Assembly: GCA_015060905.1 (NCBI GenBank)
Contig: SUXQ01000009.1
Coordinates: 1 to 64,000 of the forward strand
Direction: 5' to 3'
Origin: Bacteroidales bacterium
GTDB taxonomy: Bacteria > Bacteroidota > Bacteroidia > Bacteroidales > Bacteroidaceae
DNA: 64,000 nt
The notes beneath the pieces were generated by a model. That model saw only the letters and a program-made list of their open reading frames with translations, had not been told where the DNA came from and ran no database searches. Made by a program: the position numbers and the translations under genes. Shown here piece after piece: positions 8,140 to 17,138 of this stretch (the stretch's first letter is position 1; every line of letters begins with the position of its first letter).

Positions 8140-8769
8140 ATGAGTACTCTTGAACGTGCTATTGAAATTGCTACCGAGGCGCACCGCGGACAGCTTGATA
8201 AGGCGGGGAACGACTATATTACCCATCCGTTGCGGGTGATGGCTGCCGGAAAGAGCGATGAAGAAAAAATAGTGGGTGTGTTGCACGATGTTGTCGAGGA
8301 TACAGAATGGACCTTTGAAATGCTCGCGGCAGAGGGTTTTTCATCTGAAATAATTGACGCGTTGCGCTGTGTGACAAAATTATCCGATAGCGAGCCTTAC
8401 GATAAATTTATTGCTCGCGTAAAGAGCAATCCTTTGGCGGTTGCCGTGAAACTTAACGACCTGACGGACAATATGGATATTCGTCGTTTGCCGTATTTGT
8501 CTGATAAAGATGTTAAGCGACTGAAAAAGTATCTTAAGGCTTATAAACAGTTGTGCGGAGAGCCTACTTACTCGCTATATGCGGTTCGTCAGGATTATCC
8601 TAATGCGTATAATCCGTGGAACGATGAGGATGATTTTATGCTGACAAAAATGTGGTGCGAGGGTGCATCGATAAAAGAGCTTGCTGCGCATTTTAAGCGT
8701 AAGCCCGGTGCGATTCTCTCGCGCATAAAAAAGCTGGAGCTGAAAGAGATATATGGTGAGAGAGAATAA
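8140..8769 (+). CDS. RelA/SpoT-like HD domain protein with C-terminal helix-turn-helix
   Basis: A 209-aa cytosolic protein. Residues 1-130 form an HD phosphohydrolase domain like the hydrolase half of RelA/SpoT: AHRGQLDKAG, YITHPLRVMAA, GVLHDVVEDTEWT (HD metal ligands) and VKLNDLTDNMDI. The synthetase domain is absent, so hydrolysis of (p)ppGpp or another nucleotide is likelier than synthesis. The last 50 residues (DDFMLTKMWCEGASIKELAA, then AILSRIKKLEL) look like a small DNA-binding helix-turn-helix, an uncommon addition. The start at 8140 is preferred over one 18 codons upstream because MSTLERAIEIA matches the usual beginning of this domain. Confidence 0.8.
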   Translation: MSTLERAIEIATEAHRGQLDKAGNDYITHPLRVMAAGKSDEEKIVGVLHDVVEDTEWTFEMLAAEGFSSEIIDALRCVTKLSDSEPYDKFIARVKSNPLAVAVKLNDLTDNMDIRRLPYLSDKDVKRLKKYLKAYKQLCGEPTYSLYAVRQDYPNAYNPWNDEDDFMLTKMWCEGASIKELAAHFKRKPGAILSRIKKLELKEIYGERE

Positions 8770-8839
8770 TTATTCTATCTCTCTGCCGAGGGTTCGGATA
8801 ATAGTTTTTATTTACGCAAAATTGTGGATAGTGCCTGTA

Positions 8840-9553
8840 TTAAATTCTTTTGTACAAACAAAATGGTAATATTTTGTTGATTATAGCAAGTATATGCCAA
8901 CGTCTGCTTACATATGCTTTAGATTTCTTTTTGTGAATTGCGCTATATATTTGTTGAGCAACTTTTTCTACGGGCATTACCCAGAATAATCCTTCCCCTT
9001 TTGCCATTGCTGTATCAACAAGTCCGGGACGAATATCTGTTACTGTTATATTATTTCCAGCTTTATAAGACTTCTTACGCAATGCCTCCATATAGTTAAT
9101 TTGATACGCTTTTGAAGCGCTGTATGCCGGTGATAAGGGTTCCCCACGTAAGCCGCCGGCAGAGGTTATTGCGACAAGATGTCCCAATCCTTGATGCTCG
9201 AAAAGGTTGTAAAGGCTATCAATACAGAATGTCCATCCGGTTACATTTGTGTCTATTGTCGGACGTTCAATAGAATAATCAAGTAGTCGGTTAATTTCTC
9301 CGCATCCTGAGCATACAATAGATAAATCTATCTTACCAAATTCTGCGCAAACTGATTCAATTGCTTCAGTTGTTTCTGATTGAATTGTAATATCTGCTGT
9401 GTGAATAATTGTATTAGAAGGATTTTTTTGTTGGAGTTTTTTTAAAATTTGTGTCCGCCTTCCTATTATTGCTACGCGATTTTTATCCGAAATGTATTGA
9501 TAATAAAGGGCTTCTCCTATTCCGGAAGTGGCTCCAAAAATAATGATATTCAT
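8840..9553 (-). CDS. Short-chain dehydrogenase/reductase
   Basis: A 237-aa NAD(P)-dependent oxidoreductase. The Rossmann glycine motif GATSGIG is at residues 7-13, the NxG-type VCSGCGE segment around 81, a structural Ser in TSAGG near 140, and the catalytic YSASK near 153-157. PG-like sequence RPGLVDTAM follows, typical of the family. The substrate cannot be told from sequence. The protein resembles YdfG/DltE-type SDRs of unknown role. The gene has its own promoter box 37 nt upstream, and a Crp/Fnr-type regulator gene follows 129 nt upstream on the same strand, which may control it. Confidence 0.85.
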   Translation of the reverse strand: MNIIIFGATSGIGEALYYQYISDKNRVAIIGRRTQILKKLQQKNPSNTIIHTADITIQSETTEAIESVCAEFGKIDLSIVCSGCGEINRLLDYSIERPTIDTNVTGWTFCIDSLYNLFEHQGLGHLVAITSAGGLRGEPLSPAYSASKAYQINYMEALRKKSYKAGNNITVTDIRPGLVDTAMAKGEGLFWVMPVEKVAQQIYSAIHKKKSKAYVSRRWHILAIINKILPFCLYKRI

Positions 9554-9589
9554 TGTTGTTTACTTTTATATTTAATTTTTATTTAAATG

Positions 9590-9597
9590 CAAAAGTA
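9590..9597 (-). promoter_or_regulatory. -7 promoter box of the SDR gene
   Basis: On the minus strand this reads TACTTTTG, matching TAnnTTTG, 37 nt before the ATG at 9553. Confidence 0.5.
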
Positions 9598-9682
9598 TAA
9601 CAGGCTATGAAATATAATATGATTATAATATAGAAATTTATTGTTGAATGTGTATTTATGAAACTAGTTTCAGTTATATGCA

Positions 9683-10264
9683 CTAATTCTTAAAAGTAAT
9701 GCTTTTTCTTATTTTTGAGAGCATTTGTGGGGTAATCCTAAGATAAGATGCTATGTTTTTCAATGAAACTATTTGAACAATTTCCGGGCAGCGACTTAAT
9801 AAGTGAATATAACGAGAATGAGCATTTAGTCTATATTGGTCGAGTAAATTTTTGTAAGTTTGTACAAATAGGGCTTCTGCTATTTCTCGGCCAATTTGAT
9901 TTTTATTACTATTTCCTTCGAATATTTTAAGTAATTCTTTACCATTGATTATATATACTTCTGATGGTATTTCTGCTTCAATCGTTACTTCGGATTGTTG
10001 TCCATAGAGACAATTAGGATAGTCTGCAACAAATTCATTTTCAAAAGCAAACCCTGTAATATAATTTTTCCCTTGTTCCTTATTGTATACCTTGTAATTG
10101 AAACATCCTTTTTTTACATAGCCTATCCATTGGGATGATTTTCCTTCAGCCTCAAGTGTTTCTCCTTGTGAGAATTTTTTGAAAGTTCCATGCTCTATAC
10201 AGTACTTATATAAAAACTCAAGGTTTAAATTTTCTTTATATGAATTAAAAGACTTTTGCTTCAT
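9683..10264 (-). CDS. Crp/Fnr family transcriptional regulator
   Basis: A 193-aa regulator with an N-terminal cyclic-nucleotide-binding-like beta barrel (FSQGETLEAEGKSSQWIGYV, then a conserved YPNCLYGQQSEVTIEA) and a C-terminal winged helix whose recognition helix region reads NIASYLRITPQMLSKIRK. It lacks the cysteine cluster of Fnr. Proteins of this shape are common in Bacteroidetes and usually control a neighbouring gene; the SDR gene just downstream on the same strand is the natural candidate. Ligand and targets are unknown. Length is normal for this short subfamily. Confidence 0.85.
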   Translation of the reverse strand: MKQKSFNSYKENLNLEFLYKYCIEHGTFKKFSQGETLEAEGKSSQWIGYVKKGCFNYKVYNKEQGKNYITGFAFENEFVADYPNCLYGQQSEVTIEAEIPSEVYIINGKELLKIFEGNSNKNQIGREIAEALFVQTYKNLLDQYRLNAHSRYIHLLSRCPEIVQIVSLKNIASYLRITPQMLSKIRKSITFKN

Positions 10265-10304
10265 GGCTTCATTGTGGCTGCAACTGATAAAAATATGGTG
10301 GCTT

Positions 10305-11642
10305 CTATTTCTCCATAATAATCTTACGTATCTGTGAATATATTTTTGAGAGTTTTTTATTTCGCATCAACTTAATGTCCGATGCGATGAGTCGCACGCT
10401 CTTCCATAGTTCGTGTGCTGCAATGGGGGCGGGCATTGTAAGCAGTATTGCTGCAAGTGCCATCCACAAAGGAAGTTGAACGATTGCAATAATAGAATAT
10501 ATAACAAGCATCAAAGGCCATACAAAAAGATTCATCAAGAATCTGACGGAGTTTCTAAATGCTGGGTCTTTCAGTTTTGTGAAGATGTATTTACATAGTA
10601 GTACTACGGGGCTTGCAAGAAGCGACGCGGGAAGGGTGTAGGGTAGGGTGATGAGTGTCAAAAGTATTCTCTTTGTGCGAGAGATTAATGGCTTTTTGAC
10701 TGCTGCCGACTCAATGTCTATTCCTTTTTTTTCGCGCAGTTTGTTTGCTTCGTTGCCAAGCTCGAGGAGTTTTCTTGCTTTCTCGGGGGCATTTTCTTTT
10801 AATGCTTCGATGCGTTTCAGTGTGTTGTTGTTTGCAAGGAACTGTCTTTCGAGACTGTGCTTTTTCTTGTTACCCTTTTCTTTCAGTAACTCCTCTGTTT
10901 CGATGGGCTCGGCTGCGTTGCATATTTCGTATGTTGCATTGTAGTCCTCGTCGTTGGGTATATGGAATATGGTGTTTCTCATACGCTCGACAAGTAGTTC
11001 CCTCATGCTGTTTATCTGCTCCTGGGGGGTAAGGTGGGCATTTTCCTTTATAAACTCTCCGACGTTGATGGGGGTTCCGAATTGTAGGCGTATTGTGGAG
11101 CGGTACCTGAAGAGGTTGCCGTATCTTAGTCCTACGGGGATTATGTATAATGGCATCTGGGGCATCTGCTCGTGTGCCTGAAATGCTATTCTGAATATTC
11201 CTTTCGAGAGTGGCAGGGATGAGTATTTTGCAAGATGTGTACCCTCGGGGAATATGCAGAAGGGTATTTTGTCCTTTAGAACATCGACTGACTTGTCGAT
11301 TATCTCCTGATTCTTTTTTACTGCATTAAAGCCGTCGCGCTGACGCATGATGGGCATAATTTTCAGGAATGTGAGTATCTTTGCCAGCTTGCGGTTTCTG
11401 AAAATATCGGCACGCGCAACAAATACTTTGGGCTTGCAGTCGATGCAGAGTGTTACAAGGGCATCCATCAGTGCATTTGTGTGATTGGGGGCAAAGATGA
11501 TTGCTCCATCTTGTGGAATGCTCTCTTTTCCTACGTGGAGTATTTTGCTGTATGATAACTTTAAGACAAAGCTCACATATTTATATAGCAAGTTGTATCC
11601 TCTGTCGTAATCCTGTATTTTCTTTGTGTTTTTCTTGCCCAT
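10305..11642 (-). CDS. PlsC-like 1-acylglycerol-3-phosphate acyltransferase family protein
   Basis: A 445-aa membrane-associated acyltransferase. The catalytic His-Asp pair lies in PNHTNALMDAL, with five residues between His and Asp as in the LPLAT subgroup that reads NHPNALLD rather than classical PlsC. FPEGTH follows near residue 130. Two strongly hydrophobic segments lie near residues 335-400 (ILLTLITLPYTLPASLLA and a later LMLVIYSIIAIVQLPLWMAL), anchoring it in the inner membrane. It probably transfers an acyl chain to a lysophospholipid or glycerol-phosphate acceptor in phospholipid synthesis. It starts 2 nt after the end of the transporter gene and is clearly co-transcribed with it. Confidence 0.85.
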   Translation of the reverse strand: MGKKNTKKIQDYDRGYNLLYKYVSFVLKLSYSKILHVGKESIPQDGAIIFAPNHTNALMDALVTLCIDCKPKVFVARADIFRNRKLAKILTFLKIMPIMRQRDGFNAVKKNQEIIDKSVDVLKDKIPFCIFPEGTHLAKYSSLPLSKGIFRIAFQAHEQMPQMPLYIIPVGLRYGNLFRYRSTIRLQFGTPINVGEFIKENAHLTPQEQINSMRELLVERMRNTIFHIPNDEDYNATYEICNAAEPIETEELLKEKGNKKKHSLERQFLANNNTLKRIEALKENAPEKARKLLELGNEANKLREKKGIDIESAAVKKPLISRTKRILLTLITLPYTLPASLLASPVVLLCKYIFTKLKDPAFRNSVRFLMNLFVWPLMLVIYSIIAIVQLPLWMALAAILLTMPAPIAAHELWKSVRLIASDIKLMRNKKLSKIYSQIRKIIMEK

Positions 11643-11644
11643 GA

Positions 11645-12592
11645 TTAAGAAATCTTTCTACGGAAATAATATGATAAACAAAGTCCCGAAATAATGTGCC
11701 ATATTCCCCACCATGCTGTAATAAAGAGCATTCCGCCATAATGGCCGTGCCATATTTCGGGTGGGAATATTGCGTTGTTGAACAGGAGTATAAGCCCGAG
11801 GCCGGAATTCTGTATGCCTGTTTCAATGGTGAGAGACTTTGCGTCATTCAGTGGCAATCCTGATAGTTTGGCTCCATAGTATCCGGTTGCCAATGCTGCT
11901 GCATTGTGAAGCATTACTATGAAGAATACATAAAAGATATTGTCGATGAATATCTGAAAATTCTGTGCGAAAGAGACAATGACCATGCCTACAAAGAGTA
12001 AGACTGACAATGCTTGTGCAGGCTTTGTGATTTTTTTTGTTACAGATGGGAAACAGTGGGCAAATAAAAGTCCTAATACAATGGGAAGTCCCAACAGCAA
12101 CAGTATCTGTTCAAGCATGGGGAAGAATGGGATTATAAGCATGGGAATGTCGCTCTTTATGCTTATAAAGTGACTATACATTGAGCCCCAGAAAAAGAAG
12201 TTCAGAGGGGTGATGATGGGCGAAAATGATGTTGTAATCGCCGTTACCGAGACTGAAAGTATGATGTTGCCTTTTGACAACGATGATAGAAAATTAGAAA
12301 TATTACCTCCCGGACACGACGCTACCAATATCATTCCAAGGGCAATCATCGGGGTGATAATGCGATTCAATGCTAATGCAATAGCAAATGTTATTGCCGG
12401 GAGTGCCAACCATTGCAGCAGTATTCCGATAATTATGGGCTTGGGCTTCTTGAGGAAGTCTTTAATGGTGCGTGGTTTAATGTTGAGGGCAACTCCAAAC
12501 ATTACAAATGCAAGGATGATATTTACTATCATCATTCCTCCCTCACCAAAATTTATGGTTACTGAATTAAGGGTTTCTAACTGTTCTTTCAT
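11645..12592 (-). CDS. BASS family (bile acid:sodium symporter-like) transporter
   Basis: A 315-aa inner-membrane protein with about nine to ten hydrophobic segments. The family hallmark is visible as LGMILVASCPGGNISNFLSSLSKG (residues about 88-110), part of the sodium and substrate site, and ETGIQNSGLGLIL in the second half, the inverted-repeat counterpart. BASS proteins couple uptake of organic anions (bile acids, pantothenate, keto acids) to sodium; the substrate here cannot be assigned. The gene has its own promoter box and is followed directly by the acyltransferase gene. Its 5' end faces the CRISPR-Cas12a island. Confidence 0.85.
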   Translation of the reverse strand: MKEQLETLNSVTINFGEGGMMIVNIILAFVMFGVALNIKPRTIKDFLKKPKPIIIGILLQWLALPAITFAIALALNRIITPMIALGMILVASCPGGNISNFLSSLSKGNIILSVSVTAITTSFSPIITPLNFFFWGSMYSHFISIKSDIPMLIIPFFPMLEQILLLLGLPIVLGLLFAHCFPSVTKKITKPAQALSVLLFVGMVIVSFAQNFQIFIDNIFYVFFIVMLHNAAALATGYYGAKLSGLPLNDAKSLTIETGIQNSGLGLILLFNNAIFPPEIWHGHYGGMLFITAWWGIWHIISGLCLSYYFRRKIS

Positions 12593-12614
12593 GTTTCATA
12601 GATTATACCAATGA

Positions 12615-12622
12615 CAAAATTA
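12615..12622 (-). promoter_or_regulatory. -7 promoter box of the BASS transporter operon
   Basis: On the minus strand this reads TAATTTTG (TAnnTTTG), 23 nt before the ATG at 12592. Confidence 0.5.
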
Positions 12623-12674
12623 CATTAAAAAAATTAATAATATGTAAATTTTATTATAAATGAGCGATTTTCCA

Positions 12675-12682
12675 TAAATTTG
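12675..12682 (+). promoter_or_regulatory. Candidate promoter box for the cas operon
   Basis: TAAATTTG matches TAnnTTTG and lies about 120 nt before the cas12a ATG. No convincing -33 element is seen 20 nt upstream, so this is a weak call in AT-rich DNA. Confidence 0.3.
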
Positions 12683-12804
12683 TACGTAAAGCATTACGAT
12701 TATTACTATTTTATGTACATATTTGTAGCAAAATAACAGATTAATTTAAATGAGTGTTATTAAGCATTTAATTTCTATCCAAAGTATTATAAAATTGTTG
12801 AACA

Positions 12805-15800
12805 ATGAAAAAATTTGATGATTTTACCAAGATTTATCCATTGTCAAAGACTTTACGTTTTGAATTAGTTCCTGTAGGTAAAACCTTAGAATCAATATAT
12901 GAAAGTGGTATCCTTGAACAGGATACTCACCGTGCAGATAGTTATTTAAAAGTAAAGAAAATAATAGATGAATATCATAAAGACTTTATTGAAAGGGTGC
13001 TTGGTAATTTAAAACTAGTATATGAAGATTTTGGAAAAAAGAATTCTTTAAAAGAATTTTATTCTTCCTATATGTTAGTTTCAAAAGATAAGAGTAAAAA
13101 ACCGGATTTTGAAAGGATTCAAGATGCTTTAAGGAAGCAAATTGCTGATGCATTTAAGGCAGATGAAAAATTTAAGAATTTATCAAAGAAGGAACTTATA
13201 AAAGATGACTTAAGGGAATTTGTTTCTACGGCTGAAGAGTTAGCTCTTGTAGAAGAGTTTAAAGATTTTACGACTTATTTTGTCGGCTTCAATAAAAACA
13301 GAAAAAATATGTATTCTGCCGAAGCCCAGTCTACTGCAATTTCGTATCGTTTGATACATGAGAATCTGCCCATATTTATCAATAATATGGGAGTGTTTGA
13401 AAAAGTAGCTTTGTCGCCTGTAGCTGAAAATTTCTCTGAACTTTATTCAGAATTAGAGGAGTACTTAAATGTATGCAAAATTCAAGAAATGTTTAATCTT
13501 GATTATTATAGCAATGTACTCACACAAAAGCAAATTGATGTATATAATTTAATAATTGGTGGAAAGTCATTTGAGGATGGTCGCAAGATAAAGGGATTGA
13601 ATGAATATATAAACCTTTACAACCAACAGCAAAAAGAGAAGGCACTACGTTTGCCTAAGTTAAAACCTCTCTATAAACAGATTTTGAGTGATAGAAATTC
13701 TATTTCGTGGTTACCCGAACAATTCCAATCGGATAATGAGATGTTAGAGGCAATAGAAAAATCTTATCAGAGTCTATATAATAATGTATTAAATAAGAAT
13801 GTTCCTGGCGAACATTCGTTAAAAGAATTGCTACTATCATTGAGTAACTATGACCTTGACAAATTATTCATAAAGAATGATACTCAATTAACAGATATTT
13901 CTCAAAAAATATTTGGTAATTATGGTTATATTTCAAAATGTCTTATAGCTGAGCTGAAAAACAGCGTTCCTAAAAAGAAGAAAGAAACTGATGAAGCCTT
14001 TGATGAGCGATGCACAAAACTATTGAAATTGCAAGATAGTATTTCTATTCGTACTATTAATAATTGTATAGAAAATGCTTCAGAAGTAAATGTTAAAACA
14101 CTTGAGTCTTATTTTGCTAACTTGGGGGCATTTGTTAGTAACGATGTACAGACGGAAAATCTATTTCAACAAATTGAAAATGCATATATTGCTGCAAAAG
14201 ATTTATTGAATACCTCTTATCCGTCTGACAAAAATATTCTTCAGGATAAGTACTCAATTAGCCTTATAAAGAATCTTTTGGATGCGATAAAAACTTTGCA
14301 ATATTTTGTTAAGCCTTTGCTTGGTACAGGTAATGAAGCAGACAAAGACGAAAAATTCTATGGCGAATTTTCTGCTTTGTGGAGTGAACTTGAAATAATC
14401 ACTCCTCTCTATAATATGGTTAGAAATTATGTGACCAAAAAGCCCTATTCAAAAGATAAAATAAAATTGAATTTTGAGAATTCGACGCTTCTTAATGGAT
14501 GGGATTTAAATAATGAAAGATATAATACAGCAGTAATACTGCGAAGAGAAGGATTGTATTATTTGGCTATTATCAATAAAAAACATAATCGTGTTTTTGA
14601 AGAAAAAAACATTCGTAGCAATGGTGATTGTTATGAAAAGATGGAGTATAAACTTTTGCCAGGTGCAAATAAAATGCTACCCAAAGTGTTTTTTTGCAAG
14701 AAAAACATTAAAGAATATGCTCCAAGTGAAGAATTACTTAACAATTACAAAAATAATACACATACAAAAGGTGAAACTTTTAATTTAAGTGATTGTCATT
14801 CTTTAATAGACTTTTTTAAGTCTTCAATAAACAAGCATAAAGATTGGAAAAACTTTGAGTTTAATTTTTCCGAAACAAAAACGTATAATGATATAAGTGG
14901 TTTTTATAGAGAAATTGAACAACAAGGATATAAAATTACATTCCGCAATGTTTCTGTAGATTATGTCAATCAACTTGTTGAGGAAGGTAAGATTTATTTG
15001 TTCCAAATTTACAATAAGGATTTTTCTCTTTATAGCAAAGGAACTCCCAATTTGCATACGTTATATTGGAAGATGTTGTTCGATGAAAGAAATTTGAATG
15101 ATGTAGTTTATAAACTCAATGGAGAAGCAGAGATATTTTATCGTAAATCGAGTATTAAGTATGAAAAACCTACCCATCCTGCAAATCATCCAATAGACAA
15201 TAAGAATCCTTTACGCGAGAAAAAGCAGAGTCTCTTTAATTACGACCTAATTAAGGATAAACGCTATACTGTGGATAAATTTCAGTTACACATTCCAATT
15301 ACAATGAATTTTAAAAGTCTGAAAAATGATAATATAAATTCAGCTGTTAATGAATATATAAGGGAATGTAGAGATTTGCATATAATTGGTGTCGATCGTG
15401 GCGAACGTCATTTGCTCTATCTGACTGTGATTGATACAAAAGGAAATATTGTCAAGCAATATTCTTTAAATGAGATTGTCAATTCGTACAAAGGTAATGA
15501 GTATCGTACAGACTATCATAATTTGCTATCCCAACGTGAGAATGAAAGATTAAAAGCTCGTCAAAGCTGGCAGACGATTGAATCTATTAAAGAGCTAAAA
15601 GAGGGTTATCTAAGTGCTGTCATTCATAAGATAACAGAGCTGATGGTGCAATATAATGCTATAATTGTGCTCGAAGATTTGAATAAAGGCTTTATACGTG
15701 GTCGTCAAAAAGTAGAATCATCTGTATATCAAAAATTTGAAAAAATGCTAATTGATAAACTTAATTACCTAGCTGACAAGAAAAAACAACCCGAAGAACC

Positions 15801-16563
15801 CGGCGGCGTACTTAATGCTTATCAATTAACTAATAAGTTTGTCAGCTTTGAAAAAATTGGTAAGCAGTGTGGTTTTCTTTTCTATGTTCCTGCATGGAAT
15901 ACAAGTAAAATTGACCCTGTTACAGGATTCGTTAACTTGTTTGATACTCATTACGAATCGATAGATAAGACAAAATCTTTTATTGAAAAGTTTGATAATA
16001 TATGCTACAATAAGGAAAGAACTTACTTTGAATTTTCATTTGACTATGCAAAATTTACCACAAAAGCCAATGGTACTCGTACTTATTGGACTCTTTGTAC
16101 CAAAGGTAAACGCATAGAAACGTATCGCGATGAGAGGCAAAATTCAAACTGGGTAAGTAGAGAAGTAAATTTGACTGAGGAATTCGTACAACTTTTTAAG
16201 GATTTTGGCATTAGTGTAGATGTTGACCTTAAAACCGCTATGCTGACCCAAAGTAATGCTACATTTTTCAAACGCTTTATGTATTTGTTTAAGCTTCTTC
16301 TTCAGATGCGAAACAGTAAAAGTGGTACGGCAATTGATTATCTTCAGTCGCCTGTTGCCGATGAAAATGGTTATTTCTATAATAGTGATACTTGTGATGC
16401 TTCACTGCCAAACAATGCCGATGCTAACGGTGCATATAATATTGCACGAAAAGGATTGTGGATTGTACAGCAAATAAAAGCAAGTAAAGAAAATGATAAA
16501 CTTAATTTGGTTATAAGTAATAAAGAGTGGTTGCAATTTGTTCAAACAAAGCCTTATATATAA
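12805..16563 (+). CDS. cas12a: Cas12a (Cpf1), type V-A CRISPR effector nuclease
   Basis: A 1252-aa single-protein effector that processes its own pre-crRNA and cuts crRNA-matched DNA next to a T-rich PAM. All key sites align with FnCas12a. RuvC catalytic acids are D864 (GVDRGERHL), E957 (VLEDLNKGF) and D1206 (NADANGAYN); R1169 (LLQMRNSK) is the Nuc arginine. The crRNA-processing triad is H791 (PTHPAN), K800 and K817 (LIKDKRYT), at the same spacing as H843, K852 and K869 of FnCas12a. K623 in GANKMLPKVFF is the PAM-contact lysine, so a TTTV-like PAM is expected. The start MKKFDDFTKIYPLSKTLRFE is typical. The gene appears intact, is very AT-rich, and heads the cas operon, with cas4 starting 11 nt later. 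Confidence 0.98.
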   Translation: MKKFDDFTKIYPLSKTLRFELVPVGKTLESIYESGILEQDTHRADSYLKVKKIIDEYHKDFIERVLGNLKLVYEDFGKKNSLKEFYSSYMLVSKDKSKKPDFERIQDALRKQIADAFKADEKFKNLSKKELIKDDLREFVSTAEELALVEEFKDFTTYFVGFNKNRKNMYSAEAQSTAISYRLIHENLPIFINNMGVFEKVALSPVAENFSELYSELEEYLNVCKIQEMFNLDYYSNVLTQKQIDVYNLIIGGKSFEDGRKIKGLNEYINLYNQQQKEKALRLPKLKPLYKQILSDRNSISWLPEQFQSDNEMLEAIEKSYQSLYNNVLNKNVPGEHSLKELLLSLSNYDLDKLFIKNDTQLTDISQKIFGNYGYISKCLIAELKNSVPKKKKETDEAFDERCTKLLKLQDSISIRTINNCIENASEVNVKTLESYFANLGAFVSNDVQTENLFQQIENAYIAAKDLLNTSYPSDKNILQDKYSISLIKNLLDAIKTLQYFVKPLLGTGNEADKDEKFYGEFSALWSELEIITPLYNMVRNYVTKKPYSKDKIKLNFENSTLLNGWDLNNERYNTAVILRREGLYYLAIINKKHNRVFEEKNIRSNGDCYEKMEYKLLPGANKMLPKVFFCKKNIKEYAPSEELLNNYKNNTHTKGETFNLSDCHSLIDFFKSSINKHKDWKNFEFNFSETKTYNDISGFYREIEQQGYKITFRNVSVDYVNQLVEEGKIYLFQIYNKDFSLYSKGTPNLHTLYWKMLFDERNLNDVVYKLNGEAEIFYRKSSIKYEKPTHPANHPIDNKNPLREKKQSLFNYDLIKDKRYTVDKFQLHIPITMNFKSLKNDNINSAVNEYIRECRDLHIIGVDRGERHLLYLTVIDTKGNIVKQYSLNEIVNSYKGNEYRTDYHNLLSQRENERLKARQSWQTIESIKELKEGYLSAVIHKITELMVQYNAIIVLEDLNKGFIRGRQKVESSVYQKFEKMLIDKLNYLADKKKQPEEPGGVLNAYQLTNKFVSFEKIGKQCGFLFYVPAWNTSKIDPVTGFVNLFDTHYESIDKTKSFIEKFDNICYNKERTYFEFSFDYAKFTTKANGTRTYWTLCTKGKRIETYRDERQNSNWVSREVNLTEEFVQLFKDFGISVDVDLKTAMLTQSNATFFKRFMYLFKLLLQMRNSKSGTAIDYLQSPVADENGYFYNSDTCDASLPNNADANGAYNIARKGLWIVQQIKASKENDKLNLVISNKEWLQFVQTKPYI

Positions 16564-16574
16564 TAGTGATTTAA

Positions 16575-17138
16575 ATGGAATATTATATTCCTATATCAAT
16601 GCTTAACGATTTTATATTTTGTCCGTATTCTATATATCTTCATAATGTATATATGGATACGGATGAAGGATTGTATCATGCAAAGCCACAGACGCAAGGG
16701 CGTATTGCACATAGCGCTGTAGACAATAAAACTGCAAGCAAAAGAAAAGATGATTTGTTATCATTGCCTGTATACTCATCAAAATATAAATTGATGGGTA
16801 AGGTAGATGTTTACAATAAAAAAGAAAAATTGCTAGTTGAGTATAAATATAAGTTAAAACATATTTTTCAAGGTCAAATATATCAACTATGGGCACAATA
16901 TTTTTGTTTGCAAGAGATGGGTTACGATGTAACACGACTTGCTTTTTACGAAACATCGACAAATAAAATGATTCCTGTTCCATTGCCACAAGATAATGAT
17001 TGTGTGGCCTTTGAGAATTTCATTAAACAACTTCATGATTTTTCCCCAGAGAGTGCCTTTCCTGTAAATACCAATAAATGCAGGCATTGTATATATAGTA
17101 ATTTATGCGATAAATCAACAGTAGACAATGTATACTAA
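16575..17138 (+). CDS. cas4: Cas4 adaptation exonuclease
   Basis: A 187-aa RecB-like nuclease that trims and orients prespacers for Cas1-Cas2 and selects those with a correct PAM. The iron-sulphur cluster cysteines are C16 in the N-terminal FCPYSIY and C169, C172 and C178 in KCRHCIYSNLCD. The nuclease residues are H46 (GRIAHSAV), D78 (GKVDVY), E89 and K91 (VEYKYK). Length fits stand-alone Cas4 of type V-A. The gene follows cas12a by 11 nt and its last 11 nt overlap cas1 in another frame, pointing to translational coupling. Confidence 0.95.
   Translation: MEYYIPISMLNDFIFCPYSIYLHNVYMDTDEGLYHAKPQTQGRIAHSAVDNKTASKRKDDLLSLPVYSSKYKLMGKVDVYNKKEKLLVEYKYKLKHIFQGQIYQLWAQYFCLQEMGYDVTRLAFYETSTNKMIPVPLPQDNDCVAFENFIKQLHDFSPESAFPVNTNKCRHCIYSNLCDKSTVDNVY

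Noticed and set aside
12593-12804. tracrRNA or scoutRNA gene for the effector
   Set aside because: Cas12a needs none, and no anti-repeat with adequate complementarity was found; only a 10-base match was seen, reported as a weak observation.
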